Below are positions 48,946 through 57,207 of a DNA stretch of 64,000 nucleotides, piece after piece (the first letter of the stretch is position 1; each line of letters begins with the position of its first letter). Under the pieces are notes generated by a model that saw nothing but the letters and a program-made list of their open reading frames with translations, was not told the origin of the DNA and did not search any database. The position numbers were made by a program, and so were the translations under genes. Origin of the DNA: an uncultured Clostridium sp. (GTDB lineage Bacteria; Bacillota; Clostridia; Clostridiales; Clostridiaceae); contig CAKVEW010000001.1 in assembly GCA_934746015.1 (NCBI GenBank), positions 265,924 through 329,923 of the forward strand, written 5' to 3'.

Positions 48946-49594
48946 TTTCCCCGTAATAATAGTAGTATTTGTTTCTGCTTACATCTATTCCATTTAAAAC
49001 TGTTCCAATAATATTTGCATTTACCTTTTTTAAAAGATTAATTGCATTTTGAACTGATTCTTTTTTTGTTCTTTCAGCCTTAACTACTAATATAGTTCCA
49101 TCTGACTTAGTAGATAGAATTTGTGAATCTGTAACTGCTTGTACTGGTGGAGTATCTAAAATTATATAATCAAAGGTATCCTTTAAGGATTCTAATAATT
49201 TCCCCATTGTTTTTGATGAAAGCATTTCAGATGGATTTGGTGGTATTTTACCTGAAGTTAATAAAACTAAATCTTTATTATACCTATGGGCAGCAGTTGC
49301 TAAATCTGCTTTACCTATAATTACATCTGACAAACCAACTAGATTTGAAATCTTAAACTTTTTATGTAAGCTTGGCTTTCTTAAATCACAATCTATTAAT
49401 ATAACTTTTTTATCTCCTTGAGCCATACATAAAGCTAAATTTCCTGCTGTAGTAGACTTACCTTCTCCTGGCTCTGAGCTTGTTACGACTATTACTCTAT
49501 ATTCTTTATCAAAAGATGAATATTGTATATTTGTTCTTAATGTTCTATAGCTTTCTGCTGCTATAGACTTAGGTTCCTTTTCAACTATAAACAT
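48941..49594 (-). CDS. cpsD: BY-kinase, CpsD/EpsB-like tyrosine-protein kinase
   Basis: 217 residues. It begins MFIVEKEPKSIAAESYRTLRTNIQYSS. Walker A is SSEPGEGKSTTAGNLA, Walker A' is VILIDCDLRKP, Walker B is YIILDTPP. The C-terminus ends in a tyrosine cluster (NKYYYYYGEK) that is autophosphorylated. It needs the Wzz-like membrane activator encoded 8 nt upstream and is reversed by CpsB. Cycles of phosphorylation control polymer assembly. AGGAGG precedes the ATG. Confidence 0.94.
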   Translation of the reverse strand: MFIVEKEPKSIAAESYRTLRTNIQYSSFDKEYRVIVVTSSEPGEGKSTTAGNLALCMAQGDKKVILIDCDLRKPSLHKKFKISNLVGLSDVIIGKADLATAAHRYNKDLVLLTSGKIPPNPSEMLSSKTMGKLLESLKDTFDYIILDTPPVQAVTDSQILSTKSDGTILVVKAERTKKESVQNAINLLKKVNANIIGTVLNGIDVSRNKYYYYYGEK

Positions 49595-49602
49595 AACTCC
49601 TC

Positions 49603-50280
49603 CTAAGACTCCTTTACTGTAGGTATTGATCCAATTACAGGAATTTCGAATTCTCTTTCTAATTGGTCCTTATTTTTAAAGGTATTATCTAAGAATTCTA
49701 ATAAAAATGCTAATCCAACTCCAATCATTAATCCTAATAAAAAGGCTATTGCTATATTCATCTTTTTATTTGGACTAACTGCATTTTCTGGAAGTTCTAC
49801 TGCTTCTATAACTTTTATATTTCCATTAGGAACTAACTCCTTAGAAGTTTTTATAAATTCATCAGAAATCCCTTCAATAATCGCCTTAGCTTCTTGAGGA
49901 TTTTTACTCTTATATTTAATTTGTAATATTTGAGTATCTGCTACTGTAACTACTGTTAAATTACTTAATACATCTTTAGGTTCTATATTTATACTAGTAC
50001 CCTTTAATCCTCTAGAAATTAAATCTTTAGTTTTTATAGCTTCAGAGTATGTCTTCATAAGTTTTTGATACATAAGTACATCATTTTGGCTATAACTTTG
50101 ATTTTCACTTTCATCTTTTCCAATGAAAACCTTTGTACTTGCTTCATATTGAGGTTTTATAACAAAAAAACTTAAAGCTGCTGATACTATAGTTGCTACC
50201 AATGTAATAGAAATTATCATTAACCATCTTTTTTTGAGAGCTTCAAATAACTCATCTAATCTTATCACTTGCTCTTCCAA
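49603..50280 (-). CDS. cpsC: Wzz-type chain-length determinant / BY-kinase activator (CpsC-like)
   Basis: 225 residues from a TTG at 50280, 7 nt after AGGAGG. Two membrane helices (about 22-45 and 180-205) flank an extracellular part. Conserved WLMIISITLVATIVSAALSF and the proline-rich second helix entry (PENAVSPNKKMNIAIAFLLG) fit Wzz. The cytosolic tail (LDNTFKNKDQLEREFEIPVIG) activates CpsD. First gene of the polysaccharide operon read to the left. Confidence 0.93.
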   Translation of the reverse strand: MEEQVIRLDELFEALKKRWLMIISITLVATIVSAALSFFVIKPQYEASTKVFIGKDESENQSYSQNDVLMYQKLMKTYSEAIKTKDLISRGLKGTSINIEPKDVLSNLTVVTVADTQILQIKYKSKNPQEAKAIIEGISDEFIKTSKELVPNGNIKVIEAVELPENAVSPNKKMNIAIAFLLGLMIGVGLAFLLEFLDNTFKNKDQLEREFEIPVIGSIPTVKES

Positions 50281-50650
50281 CTTTTTTCCTCCTAACAAAA
50301 TACGGATAATATCAAGAATATGCATTAAATAACAAAACATTAAAATAAATGCATCTCAATGTTCATATGTACATTTACTATGAACATTTTGGATTATACT
50401 AGTTTTAGTATTACTTTTAATTATATAAAACATTATATCATAATTTTTTGGAATTATTTTAAAAATTTTCTGCACATTCCGACATTTTAGTATTATATGA
50501 CAATTAAAATTACCCATTTTTGCATAAATAAAGTGATCTTTACATAGTTATTTAACTGAATTAAATTTTATTACTGAATTTCAATTAAATTTAATTTATT
50601 TTTTAACTTTTTCATAGTTTGTAATTTGTAATAAATTTCGATACCTTCCA
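50281..50650 (-). promoter_or_regulatory. Promoter/leader of the polysaccharide operon
   Basis: This 370-bp gap has no gene. On the minus strand TGATATAATG gives a -10 at 50432-50437, without a good -35. TGTTCATA (50360-50367) and TATGAACA (50379-50386) form an 8-bp dyad with 11 bases between, in the presumed leader. It may be an operator or RNA hairpin. The remainder is plain A+T-rich DNA. Confidence 0.4.
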
Positions 50651-51361
50651 CTAAATTTTTCCAAATAACTTCTTTTTAGCCTTTATTCTTTTGTTTATCT
50701 CACTATTTTTTGTCAATATAAATAATCCTTTTTTCCCTATTCCTTCAATATCTTTATTTATATATTCTTTTTTTAAGTCATCTTCGAAACCTATAAAGTT
50801 ATAAACATCTTTTTTCTTTAGAGCCTTAGCTGTTTTTAAAACTTTTTTCCCATACTCACCATTTATACTCCCTATATCTAGCTGTAATAAACAATTTTCT
50901 TTTATTAGCTTAGTTATATTTTTATTATCATCTGTTATTTCTTTAATTTTTTCAGGACCAAATATAATTGGAGTATAATCCCTTAAGTTAAATTCATATA
51001 TGATTTCTATTAATTCTTTTATTGTGTTGCTTTCATCTGGACTTAATAAAACGTATTTACTATTATTTATACTAGCTATTTTTTCATCAAGAAAATCTTT
51101 AATATTATCAAAGTTGTCTCTAATTATATTTGCAGGATATATTTTTAAATTTAAACCTTTCCCACTTAAATATAAATTTAAATCTTCTACAACTGATTTA
51201 ACTTCTTCTATAGAACTTTTCGACTCTTCATCATAATAAAATGGAGCAATTATTAATCTTGTAATTCCATAATTACTTATCTTTTCAACTTTATCTAATA
51301 AATTTATTGTATTAAATTCATTCTCTACAATTAATTCCTTTAAAATTAGGCTTGCAAACAT
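50651..51361 (-). CDS. Degenerate CpsB/PHP paralogue lacking all metal-binding histidines
   Basis: 236 residues, aligned along its length with CpsB at 47944. TPHY becomes APFY, the HPER motif becomes GPEK, QLNIGSITGDFGK becomes QLDIGSINGEYGK, FGSDAHRD becomes IGFEDDLK, and the N-terminal DLHSH is absent (MFASLILKELIVENEF). The chain has no histidine at all, so it cannot bind metals as CpsB does. The frame is intact with a good ribosome site (GGGGGTGG), arguing for a maintained non-catalytic role, for example binding the BY-kinase or phosphotyrosine. It lies upstream of the operon promoter and is divergent from a sigma factor. Confidence 0.8.
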   Translation of the reverse strand: MFASLILKELIVENEFNTINLLDKVEKISNYGITRLIIAPFYYDEESKSSIEEVKSVVEDLNLYLSGKGLNLKIYPANIIRDNFDNIKDFLDEKIASINNSKYVLLSPDESNTIKELIEIIYEFNLRDYTPIIFGPEKIKEITDDNKNITKLIKENCLLQLDIGSINGEYGKKVLKTAKALKKKDVYNFIGFEDDLKKEYINKDIEGIGKKGLFILTKNSEINKRIKAKKKLFGKI

Positions 51362-51698
51362 AATATAACCACCCCCGTCTTTAATTTTTTCAGCAAAATT
51401 AATTATAGGACTTTTTTCCTACTTGTACCATAACTTTCGTGCTACATAATTTTACAAAAAAAATTCATTTTTTACCATTTTCTAATCTTATAAAAATAAT
51501 CAAGGACAATCTCTAAAATTTAAGTTGAATTTTACTTATTTTAAAGTAACCTTTAATGATAAATATATTCAGTTTAAATATTTTCTTTGAAATAGCTAAT
51601 ATTTTTTTTGCATTTTGTATAAATATTTATAAATAAATTCTCAATTTTTATTCTTAATGGGTATTTACTTTATGAATAATATTTGAGGAGGATAACTT
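51362..51698. promoter_or_regulatory. Divergent intergenic region between the CpsB-like gene and a sigma factor
   Basis: 337 bp without a gene. On the minus strand TATAAT lies about 45 bp before the CpsB-like start but with no typical -35. On the plus strand only A+T-rich DNA precedes GAGGAGG of the sigma gene. No repeat or hairpin stands out. Confidence 0.35.
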
Positions 51699-52277
51699 AT
51701 GGATGATTTAATAAGAAATGCAAAAAATAATGATAATGCTGCTAAAGAAGAAATAATTAAAATGTACTACCCTTTAATAATTAAAGAAAGTAAAAGAGTA
51801 TTTTTAAAAAATAGAAGCTTTGAGGATTTAATACAAATAGGAATTGTACATTTGTTAAAAGCCATAAATCTATTTGATTTATCTAGAGGGAGTAAAAGTT
51901 TTAGTTCCTATGCCCTTTGGAGTATAAAGAATGGATATATAACTCTTATAAGAAGTGAAGCAAAGTATAATGATGAAATTAGTTTGAATTTACCTCTTTA
52001 TAATGCTCCTGACATTGAGGTGGCTGACAGTATAATAGATGAAAGTATAGATATTGAAAAGAAGGTTACTGATTCTATTATTTATAATGAAATTAATTCT
52101 GCCTTAGATAAACTTGATTATGAGGAAAGGGATATTATTAATTTTTTATATATTGAAAATGAAACTTCAAACCTTTCACGGTATTCAAAGCTTAGAAATA
52201 AAGATTATTATTATTGTTCTTGTTTAAAGAAAAGAGCACTGGTTAAGCTTAAGCTTATGCTTAAGCATGTAGAATGA
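51699..52277 (+). CDS. Small sigma-70 family RNA polymerase sigma factor, first of two
   Basis: 192 residues. Region 2 is clear: MYYPLIIKESKRVF, FEDLIQIGIVHLLKAINLFD and RGSKSFSSYALWSIKNGYI (2.1-2.4). A region 4-like C-terminus starts at ALDKLDYEERDIINFLYIEN, but the final helix (SRYSKLRNKDYYYCSCLKKRA) is unlike standard HTH sequences. No anti-sigma gene adjoins it. It resembles the small, loosely conserved clostridial sigma factors that control one locus. GAGGAGG supports the ATG. It converges with the second factor on a shared terminator, and may drive the neighbouring polysaccharide genes. Confidence 0.8.
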   Translation: MDDLIRNAKNNDNAAKEEIIKMYYPLIIKESKRVFLKNRSFEDLIQIGIVHLLKAINLFDLSRGSKSFSSYALWSIKNGYITLIRSEAKYNDEISLNLPLYNAPDIEVADSIIDESIDIEKKVTDSIIYNEINSALDKLDYEERDIINFLYIENETSNLSRYSKLRNKDYYYCSCLKKRALVKLKLMLKHVE

Positions 52278-52326
52278 AGAAGGTAGAATGTAAAATTGAT
52301 GTAGAAACTCCTTAGGGAGTTTCCAA
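52269..52326. repeat. Palindromic AATGTAGA-type intergenic repeat, copy C
   Basis: GTAGAATGAAGAAGGTAGAA, then TGTAAAATTGATGTA, then the hairpin GAAACTCCTTAGGGAGTTTC (52304-52323). It aligns with copy A at 11685-11725. Its left end overlaps the last codons of the sigma gene, so the stop codon is part of the repeat. Confidence 0.7.
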
Positions 52327-52339
52327 AATCCATATATAT

Positions 52340-52379
52340 ATTTAAATGGGAGCTGTTTTATTACAGCTCCCATTTAAAT
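52340..52379. terminator. Bidirectional terminator between convergent sigma genes
   Basis: Perfect 16-bp arms ATTTAAATGGGAGCTG / CAGCTCCCATTTAAAT with an 8-nt loop. It lies midway between the two stop codons (52277 and 52401) and serves both strands, though T-tracts are weak. Confidence 0.75.
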
Positions 52380-52400
52380 AAGATAAGTTAAAATTACAAT

Positions 52401-53000
52401 TTAAAAATTAGGTAAACTATCTTTTAACTTTTTCATAATTTTATCTTTAATATATCTGGATTTATAATACTCTAAGTTATTTTCTTCCGAGTAATCTTTT
52501 AATGTTTTTCTTTCAATATAAAGTGCTTTTAGTAAATCTCTTTCGTCTTCTTTCAATAAGCTTATAGCCTTTTCTAAATCTTTTCTTCCTTCTTTTTTTA
52601 TATAATCTTCTTGTATATTTGTATCTTCATCTACTATTTCTTTAACATCAATAAAAATTGCAATTTCCTTGGATATTTTGTCTTTAAAATACACTTTTGT
52701 AGCTTTATCTATTTCCTTATAAATTGTATTTCTTACAGTTTCTTTCACATAACTAGGAAATGAGTCACTTAAAGTTATATCAAATTTATCTACAGCTTTT
52801 ATTATTGCAAGTATGGCCAATTGCTTTATATCCTCATCTTCATAGCCATAAATATAGAAGCTCATAGCTGTATTATTGATAAGAGGTTTAAAGTTTTTTA
52901 ATATTTCTTCTAAGGCATTTTTGTCTCCTTGCTTTGCTTTAATGATTAAATTTTTCATAAATTTATTAGTAAGGTAATCCTTACTATTCCTCCTTTCCAT
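52401..53000 (-). CDS. Small sigma-70 family RNA polymerase sigma factor, second of two
   Basis: 199 residues. Region 2: ALEEILKNFKPLINNTAMSF, EDEDIKQLAILAIIKAVDKFD, SFPSYVKETVRNTIYKEID. Region 4-like: AISLLKEDERDLLKALYIER and TLKDYSEENNLEYYKSRYIKDKI (in parts). It is only distantly similar to the 51699 factor. The ATG at 53000 has no clear upstream ribosome site; AAAGGAGG lies just inside the coding sequence with no ATG/GTG/TTG at proper distance, and the next ATG is at 52958. The start is therefore uncertain. A decayed duplicate lies immediately upstream. Confidence 0.75.
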   Translation of the reverse strand: MERRNSKDYLTNKFMKNLIIKAKQGDKNALEEILKNFKPLINNTAMSFYIYGYEDEDIKQLAILAIIKAVDKFDITLSDSFPSYVKETVRNTIYKEIDKATKVYFKDKISKEIAIFIDVKEIVDEDTNIQEDYIKKEGRKDLEKAISLLKEDERDLLKALYIERKTLKDYSEENNLEYYKSRYIKDKIMKKLKDSLPNF

Positions 53001-53157
53001 ATTTTACATATTAATTATAACAAACAGGTGTTCATCTTACTATTATTTTTCATCGCATTTTTTTACATTTAATGGATTCTTTAATTTAATTATAGTTTTT
53101 ATTTTTGAATTTTTTCATTATATTATTTATACTGACTAATTATGACTTCTTTAGGTA

Positions 53158-53340
53158 TATTTTTAAAATAAAATATAAAATATTTTGTAGCTTTATCTTT
53201 TTCTTTATAAAGTCTATTTCTTACTGTTGCCTTTACACACCTAAGAAATTATTTACTTAAAGCTATCTCAACTTCATCTATATATGTTTATTATGCAGTT
53301 ATCTGCACACCTTTCTCCTTTCTATATTTTTCATTTAAAT
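53158..53340 (-). pseudogene. Decayed duplicate of the second sigma factor gene
   Basis: The minus strand encodes DEVEIALSK-stop-FLRCVKATVRNRLYKEKDKATKYF, aligning with VDKFDITLSDSFPSYVKETVRNTIYKEIDKATKVYF of the intact gene. About 75 N-terminal codons and the whole C-terminal half are gone. Upstream DNA is also duplicated: 53345-53395 and 53020-53075 share an ATTGCGAT-like block and TATAAT. So gene and promoter were copied in tandem and the upstream copy lost its core. The rest of 53001-53487 is A+T-rich. Confidence 0.7.
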
Positions 53341-53487
53341 TATACCAAACATACGTTCTCATTTCTATTGTTTTTTATCGCAATTTTTGACATCAAAATG
53401 ATATTTAGAATCAATAGAGGTTTTTATTTTTGTGTTTTTAGATTATACTATTTATATTGATAATTATTTTCATTAGGAGGGATAATT

Positions 53488-54339
53488 TTGGAAAATAATA
53501 TAAAATTAATATGTATAGATATGGACGGTACATTGTTAGATAGTAACAATGAAGTAACTGAAAGAAATAAGAAGGCCTTAAGAAAGGCAAAAGAGCTTGG
53601 TGTTAATATATCAATAACTACAGGAAGATTATATTGCTCCGCAAAATATTATTCTGATTTGATAGGCATAGATACTGCTGTTCTTGCTTCAAATGGTGCT
53701 TATATAAAGATTGGTTCTACAGATGATGTTATAGAAACACCTTTATCTAAAGACATAGTTCTTCAAATATATAATATCGTTAAAAAGTATGGGTTATCTG
53801 CAAACTTTAATAGCTGGGATACACTTATTAGAGAAAATGAAGTTTCTAAAACTCATACTTATAATATTATGAATAAAGATTTACCAGATGAAAAGAAGGT
53901 TAAATTCCTAATTGATAAAAAGGATTTTCCTAATACTCTTAAAAATTATAAAGGCAACATATTAAAGAGTATAGTTATTGAAGAAGGAGACAATAAGGAT
54001 AACCTTTGGGCAGCTAAAAAGGAAATAAAAGAAACCTTTAAGGATACCTTACATGTTGTTAGTTCTGGCAATGATAACTTTGAAATAATAGCTAACACTA
54101 CATCAAAAGGAAAATCAGTAGCATATTTAGCTGAACGCTTAAAAATAAAACAATCTGAGGTTATGTGTATAGGTGATTCTGAAAATGACCTATCTATGAT
54201 TGAGTATGCAGGAATTGGTGTTGCTATGGGCAACGGACTTGACATAGTTAAAGAACATGCTGATTATGTAACTGACACTAATAACAACTCTGGTGTTGCT
54301 AAAGCAATAGAACACTTCATCCTTCAAAAAGGCTGCTAA
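53488..54339 (+). CDS. Cof-type HAD-superfamily phosphatase
   Basis: 283 residues from a TTG at 53488 after GGAGGG. HAD motif I is CIDMDGTLLDS, motif II SITTGR, motif III around lysine in TTSKGKSVAYLAERL, and motif IV CIGDSENDLSMIEYAG. The C2B cap between residues 80 and 190 is the Cof/YidA type. These enzymes dephosphorylate sugar phosphates and similar metabolites in the cytosol. It stands alone in orientation between sigma genes and surface-sugar genes; a specific substrate cannot be given. Confidence 0.88.
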   Translation: MENNIKLICIDMDGTLLDSNNEVTERNKKALRKAKELGVNISITTGRLYCSAKYYSDLIGIDTAVLASNGAYIKIGSTDDVIETPLSKDIVLQIYNIVKKYGLSANFNSWDTLIRENEVSKTHTYNIMNKDLPDEKKVKFLIDKKDFPNTLKNYKGNILKSIVIEEGDNKDNLWAAKKEIKETFKDTLHVVSSGNDNFEIIANTTSKGKSVAYLAERLKIKQSEVMCIGDSENDLSMIEYAGIGVAMGNGLDIVKEHADYVTDTNNNSGVAKAIEHFILQKGC

Positions 54340-54350
54340 GGCATCCTTTT

Positions 54351-54490
54351 TGTAATGTAAAATGTAGAATGTAAAATGTAAAATTATTGATGTAATTTGT
54401 TCCAAATTACTAAAATTAAAATTAGAAAAACTCCCCTTTTGGGGGAGTTTTATCTTTAATTCTACATTTTTCATTCTTCATTCTTCATTG
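54351..54490. repeat. Palindromic AATGTAGA-type intergenic repeat, copy D (most complete)
   Basis: The left end is TGTAATGTAAAATGTAGAAT plus more such units. The right end, read on the minus strand, is AATGAAGAATGAAGAATG followed by AAAAATGTAGAATTAAAG. Between them are a TTTGTTCCAAA stem and a terminator-like hairpin AAAACTCCCC / GGGGAGTTTT (54427-54451). It fills the space between the convergent HAD and dehydrogenase genes and may serve as their terminator. Confidence 0.75.
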
Positions 54491-54501
54491 TGCTTTGCAC
54501 A

Positions 54502-55818
54502 CTAAAGTTTGTATATCTTTTCTCTATTGTTTACAACATTCTTAGTAGCATTTCTTGTATCATAAACTACTTTTGATCTATTTACTATTTCTTCATAGTC
54601 ATAAACTGTATGACCAGTAGTTATAACTACTATGTCAGATTCGTCTATTACTTCTTTCCAATCTACTGAGTAATAAGTTTTACCTTTATACTTAGCTGTA
54701 GCACAGAAAGGATCATTAACTATAACTTCTGCACCATTCTTTTCTAATAATTCTATTACTTTAAATGATGGTGATTCTCTATAATCATCTATATCGTTTT
54801 TGTATGCTAATCCCATAACTAAAACTTTTGATCCATTTAAAGCTTTCTTTTGCTTATTTAATATCTTCATGATATTTTCTAAAACAAAATCTGGCATAGA
54901 ATCATTTATCATACCTGAAGTTTCAATAAGTTGTGTATGATAATCATATTCCTTAGCCTTCCATTCTAAGTAGAAAGGATCTAGAGGAATACAGTGTCCA
55001 CCAAGTCCTGGACCTGGATAAAATGGCATAAATCCATATGGTTTAGTTTTAGCAGCATCTATAACTTCCCATACATCTATTCCCATTCTGTTACAAAGAA
55101 TAGCCATTTCATTTGCTAAACCTATGTTTATATTTCTAAAAGTATTTTCTAATATTTTTTCCATTTCAGCTACTGCTGGTGAAGAAACTTTATGAATTTC
55201 TCCTTCTAATACATTTTCATATAAAGCTGCAGCAACTTCAGTACATTCTTCAGTGCATCCACCTACTACCTTTGGAGTGTTTTTAGTATTGTAGTGCTTG
55301 TTACCTGGATCCACTCTTTCAGGAGAGAAGGCTAAGAAGAAATCTTCTCCACATTTTAATCCACTCTTTTCAAGGATTGGTTTTAATACTTCTTCAGTAG
55401 TTCCTGGATAAGTAGTACTTTCAAGTATTACTATCATACCCTTATGAAGGTACTTAGCAACATTTTCTGTTGATTTTACAACATAAGATAAATCTGGTTG
55501 CTTATATAAATCAAGTGGTGTTGGAACGCAAATACATACTGTATCTACATCATTTATAAAGCTAAAATCAGTTGTTGCTCTTAATGTTCCATTTTTAGTT
55601 AATTCAGCTAATTCTGAATCCACAACATCACCAATATAGTTTTGTCCTTTATTAACCATATCTACTTTTTGATCTTGAACATCGAAACCTATAGTTTCAT
55701 ATCCAGCCTTTGCCTTTTCCACAGCTAAAGGTAATCCAACATAACCTAAACCTACTACGCCAACTTTTGCCGTTTTATTATTAATTTTTTGTAATAATTC
55801 TTCCTTTAAAACTGACAT
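54502..55818 (-). CDS. UDP-sugar 6-dehydrogenase, WbpA/WecC-like
   Basis: 438 residues. NAD fold KVGVVGLGYVGLPLAVEKA. Central region with VILESTTYPGTTEE, FFLAFSPERVDPG and LENTFRNINIGLANEMAILCNRMG. The catalytic cysteine is in GPGLGGHCIPLDPFYLEWKA. C-terminal DYRESPSFKVIELL. It oxidises C6 of a UDP-HexNAc (UDP-GlcNAc or UDP-ManNAc) to the uronic acid with two NAD. AGGAGG supports the ATG. It follows the WbpE-like aminotransferase by 41 nt on the same strand. Confidence 0.88.
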   Translation of the reverse strand: MSVLKEELLQKINNKTAKVGVVGLGYVGLPLAVEKAKAGYETIGFDVQDQKVDMVNKGQNYIGDVVDSELAELTKNGTLRATTDFSFINDVDTVCICVPTPLDLYKQPDLSYVVKSTENVAKYLHKGMIVILESTTYPGTTEEVLKPILEKSGLKCGEDFFLAFSPERVDPGNKHYNTKNTPKVVGGCTEECTEVAAALYENVLEGEIHKVSSPAVAEMEKILENTFRNINIGLANEMAILCNRMGIDVWEVIDAAKTKPYGFMPFYPGPGLGGHCIPLDPFYLEWKAKEYDYHTQLIETSGMINDSMPDFVLENIMKILNKQKKALNGSKVLVMGLAYKNDIDDYRESPSFKVIELLEKNGAEVIVNDPFCATAKYKGKTYYSVDWKEVIDESDIVVITTGHTVYDYEEIVNRSKVVYDTRNATKNVVNNREKIYKL

Positions 55819-55859
55819 TATTTTTTCCTCCTAAACTTAATGGAATCAATTATTTTATT

Positions 55860-57038
55860 TTATTTTATTTTACTTATAATATATTTAACTTGTTCTTCAT
55901 TTAATTCTGGATATACAGGAATAGCAAAAGTTCTATGTGATAGGTATTCTGCTACTGGCATATCACCTTCTTTATATCCTAAGTTCTTATAAACCTTTTG
56001 AAGATGTAATGGCACTGGATAGTAAACTCCTGTTGCAATTCCAGCTTCTTTTAATTTTTCTATTACTTCTTCTCTATTTTCAGATTGTAATATATACATA
56101 TGATAAACGTGCTCATTATAATCTTTAGCTACTGGAGTTACTAAATCATTATTTTGTAAAGCTTCATTATAAGATTTAACTATTTCTCTTCTCTTAGCAT
56201 TCCATTTATCAATTTCTTTTATTTTAACATCTAAGATTGCTGCTTGAATAGCATCTAATCTAGTATTATATCCAATTAAATAATTGTAGTACTTAAGTGG
56301 ATTATAAACTGTGTCATTAGCTCCTTCAGCTTTTTGAACTTCTTCTTCTATATTGTTAAGTAAGTTATAAGCCTTTTGACCATTTTCTCCACTTCCATGA
56401 GTTCTAAGTGCTCTTGCGATAGTTGCAATTTCATCATTATCTGTAACTATCATTCCACCATCACCAGCACAACCTAAGTTCTTTGTTGGGAAAAATGAAA
56501 AACATGCTACATCTCCTAATGTACCTATTTTTCTTCCTTTATACTTTCCACCTATAGCTTGGCAAGCATCTTCTATAACCATTAAGTTATGCTTTTTAGC
56601 TATTTCATTTATTTCATCCATATCTGCACTTTGTCCAAATATGTGTACAGGCATTATAGCCTTAGTCTTTGAAGTTATCTTTTCTTCAATTTTTGTTGTA
56701 TCTATATTAAAAGTCTCTTTATCTACATCTACAAATACTGGAGTTCCTCCAACTGCTGATATTGCTTCAGCTGTTGCAAAGAAAGTAAATGGAGTCGTTA
56801 TAACTTCATCTCCTTCGCCTATTCCAATAGACTTTAAAGCAAGTACTAATTCATCAGTTCCATTTCCAACAGATATTGCATGCTTTACTCCCATGTAATT
56901 TGCAAATTCTTTTTCAAAGTCTAATACTGTTTTGCCCATTATGTAATTAGCTGATGATAATATTCCTAAAGTAGCTTCGTTTAATTTATCAGCTAATGAT
57001 TCATATTGAGCCTTTAAATCTATTAAAGGTATATTCAT
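55860..57038 (-). CDS. DegT-family aminotransferase, WbpE-like
   Basis: 392 residues. It begins IPLIDLKAQYESLADKLNEA. PLP contacts [40 protein letters not shown], and the lysine in FFPTKNLGCAGDGGMIV. C-terminal VYYPVPLHLQKVYKNLGY. It probably aminates C3 of a 3-keto UDP-HexNAc uronic acid (WbpE) or C4 of another sugar. The partner oxidase WbpB and acetyltransferase WbpD are not in the window. AAAGGAG supports the ATG. Together with the dehydrogenase it suggests an amino-uronic acid. Confidence 0.85.
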   Translation of the reverse strand: MNIPLIDLKAQYESLADKLNEATLGILSSANYIMGKTVLDFEKEFANYMGVKHAISVGNGTDELVLALKSIGIGEGDEVITTPFTFFATAEAISAVGGTPVFVDVDKETFNIDTTKIEEKITSKTKAIMPVHIFGQSADMDEINEIAKKHNLMVIEDACQAIGGKYKGRKIGTLGDVACFSFFPTKNLGCAGDGGMIVTDNDEIATIARALRTHGSGENGQKAYNLLNNIEEEVQKAEGANDTVYNPLKYYNYLIGYNTRLDAIQAAILDVKIKEIDKWNAKRREIVKSYNEALQNNDLVTPVAKDYNEHVYHMYILQSENREEVIEKLKEAGIATGVYYPVPLHLQKVYKNLGYKEGDMPVAEYLSHRTFAIPVYPELNEEQVKYIISKIK

Positions 57039-57207
57039 AGTTATACGCTCCTTTATATTCTATTTAATATAAAACTAACATTAATATTTTACCACAATTA
57101 TTCATAGATACAAACTTTTTTAGTTGAAATTCTTAGACTAATTCATATATAGATGCTAAAATAATACTTATGAAACTATAATTATCTATAAGGAGTTGTG
57201 CGTAATT

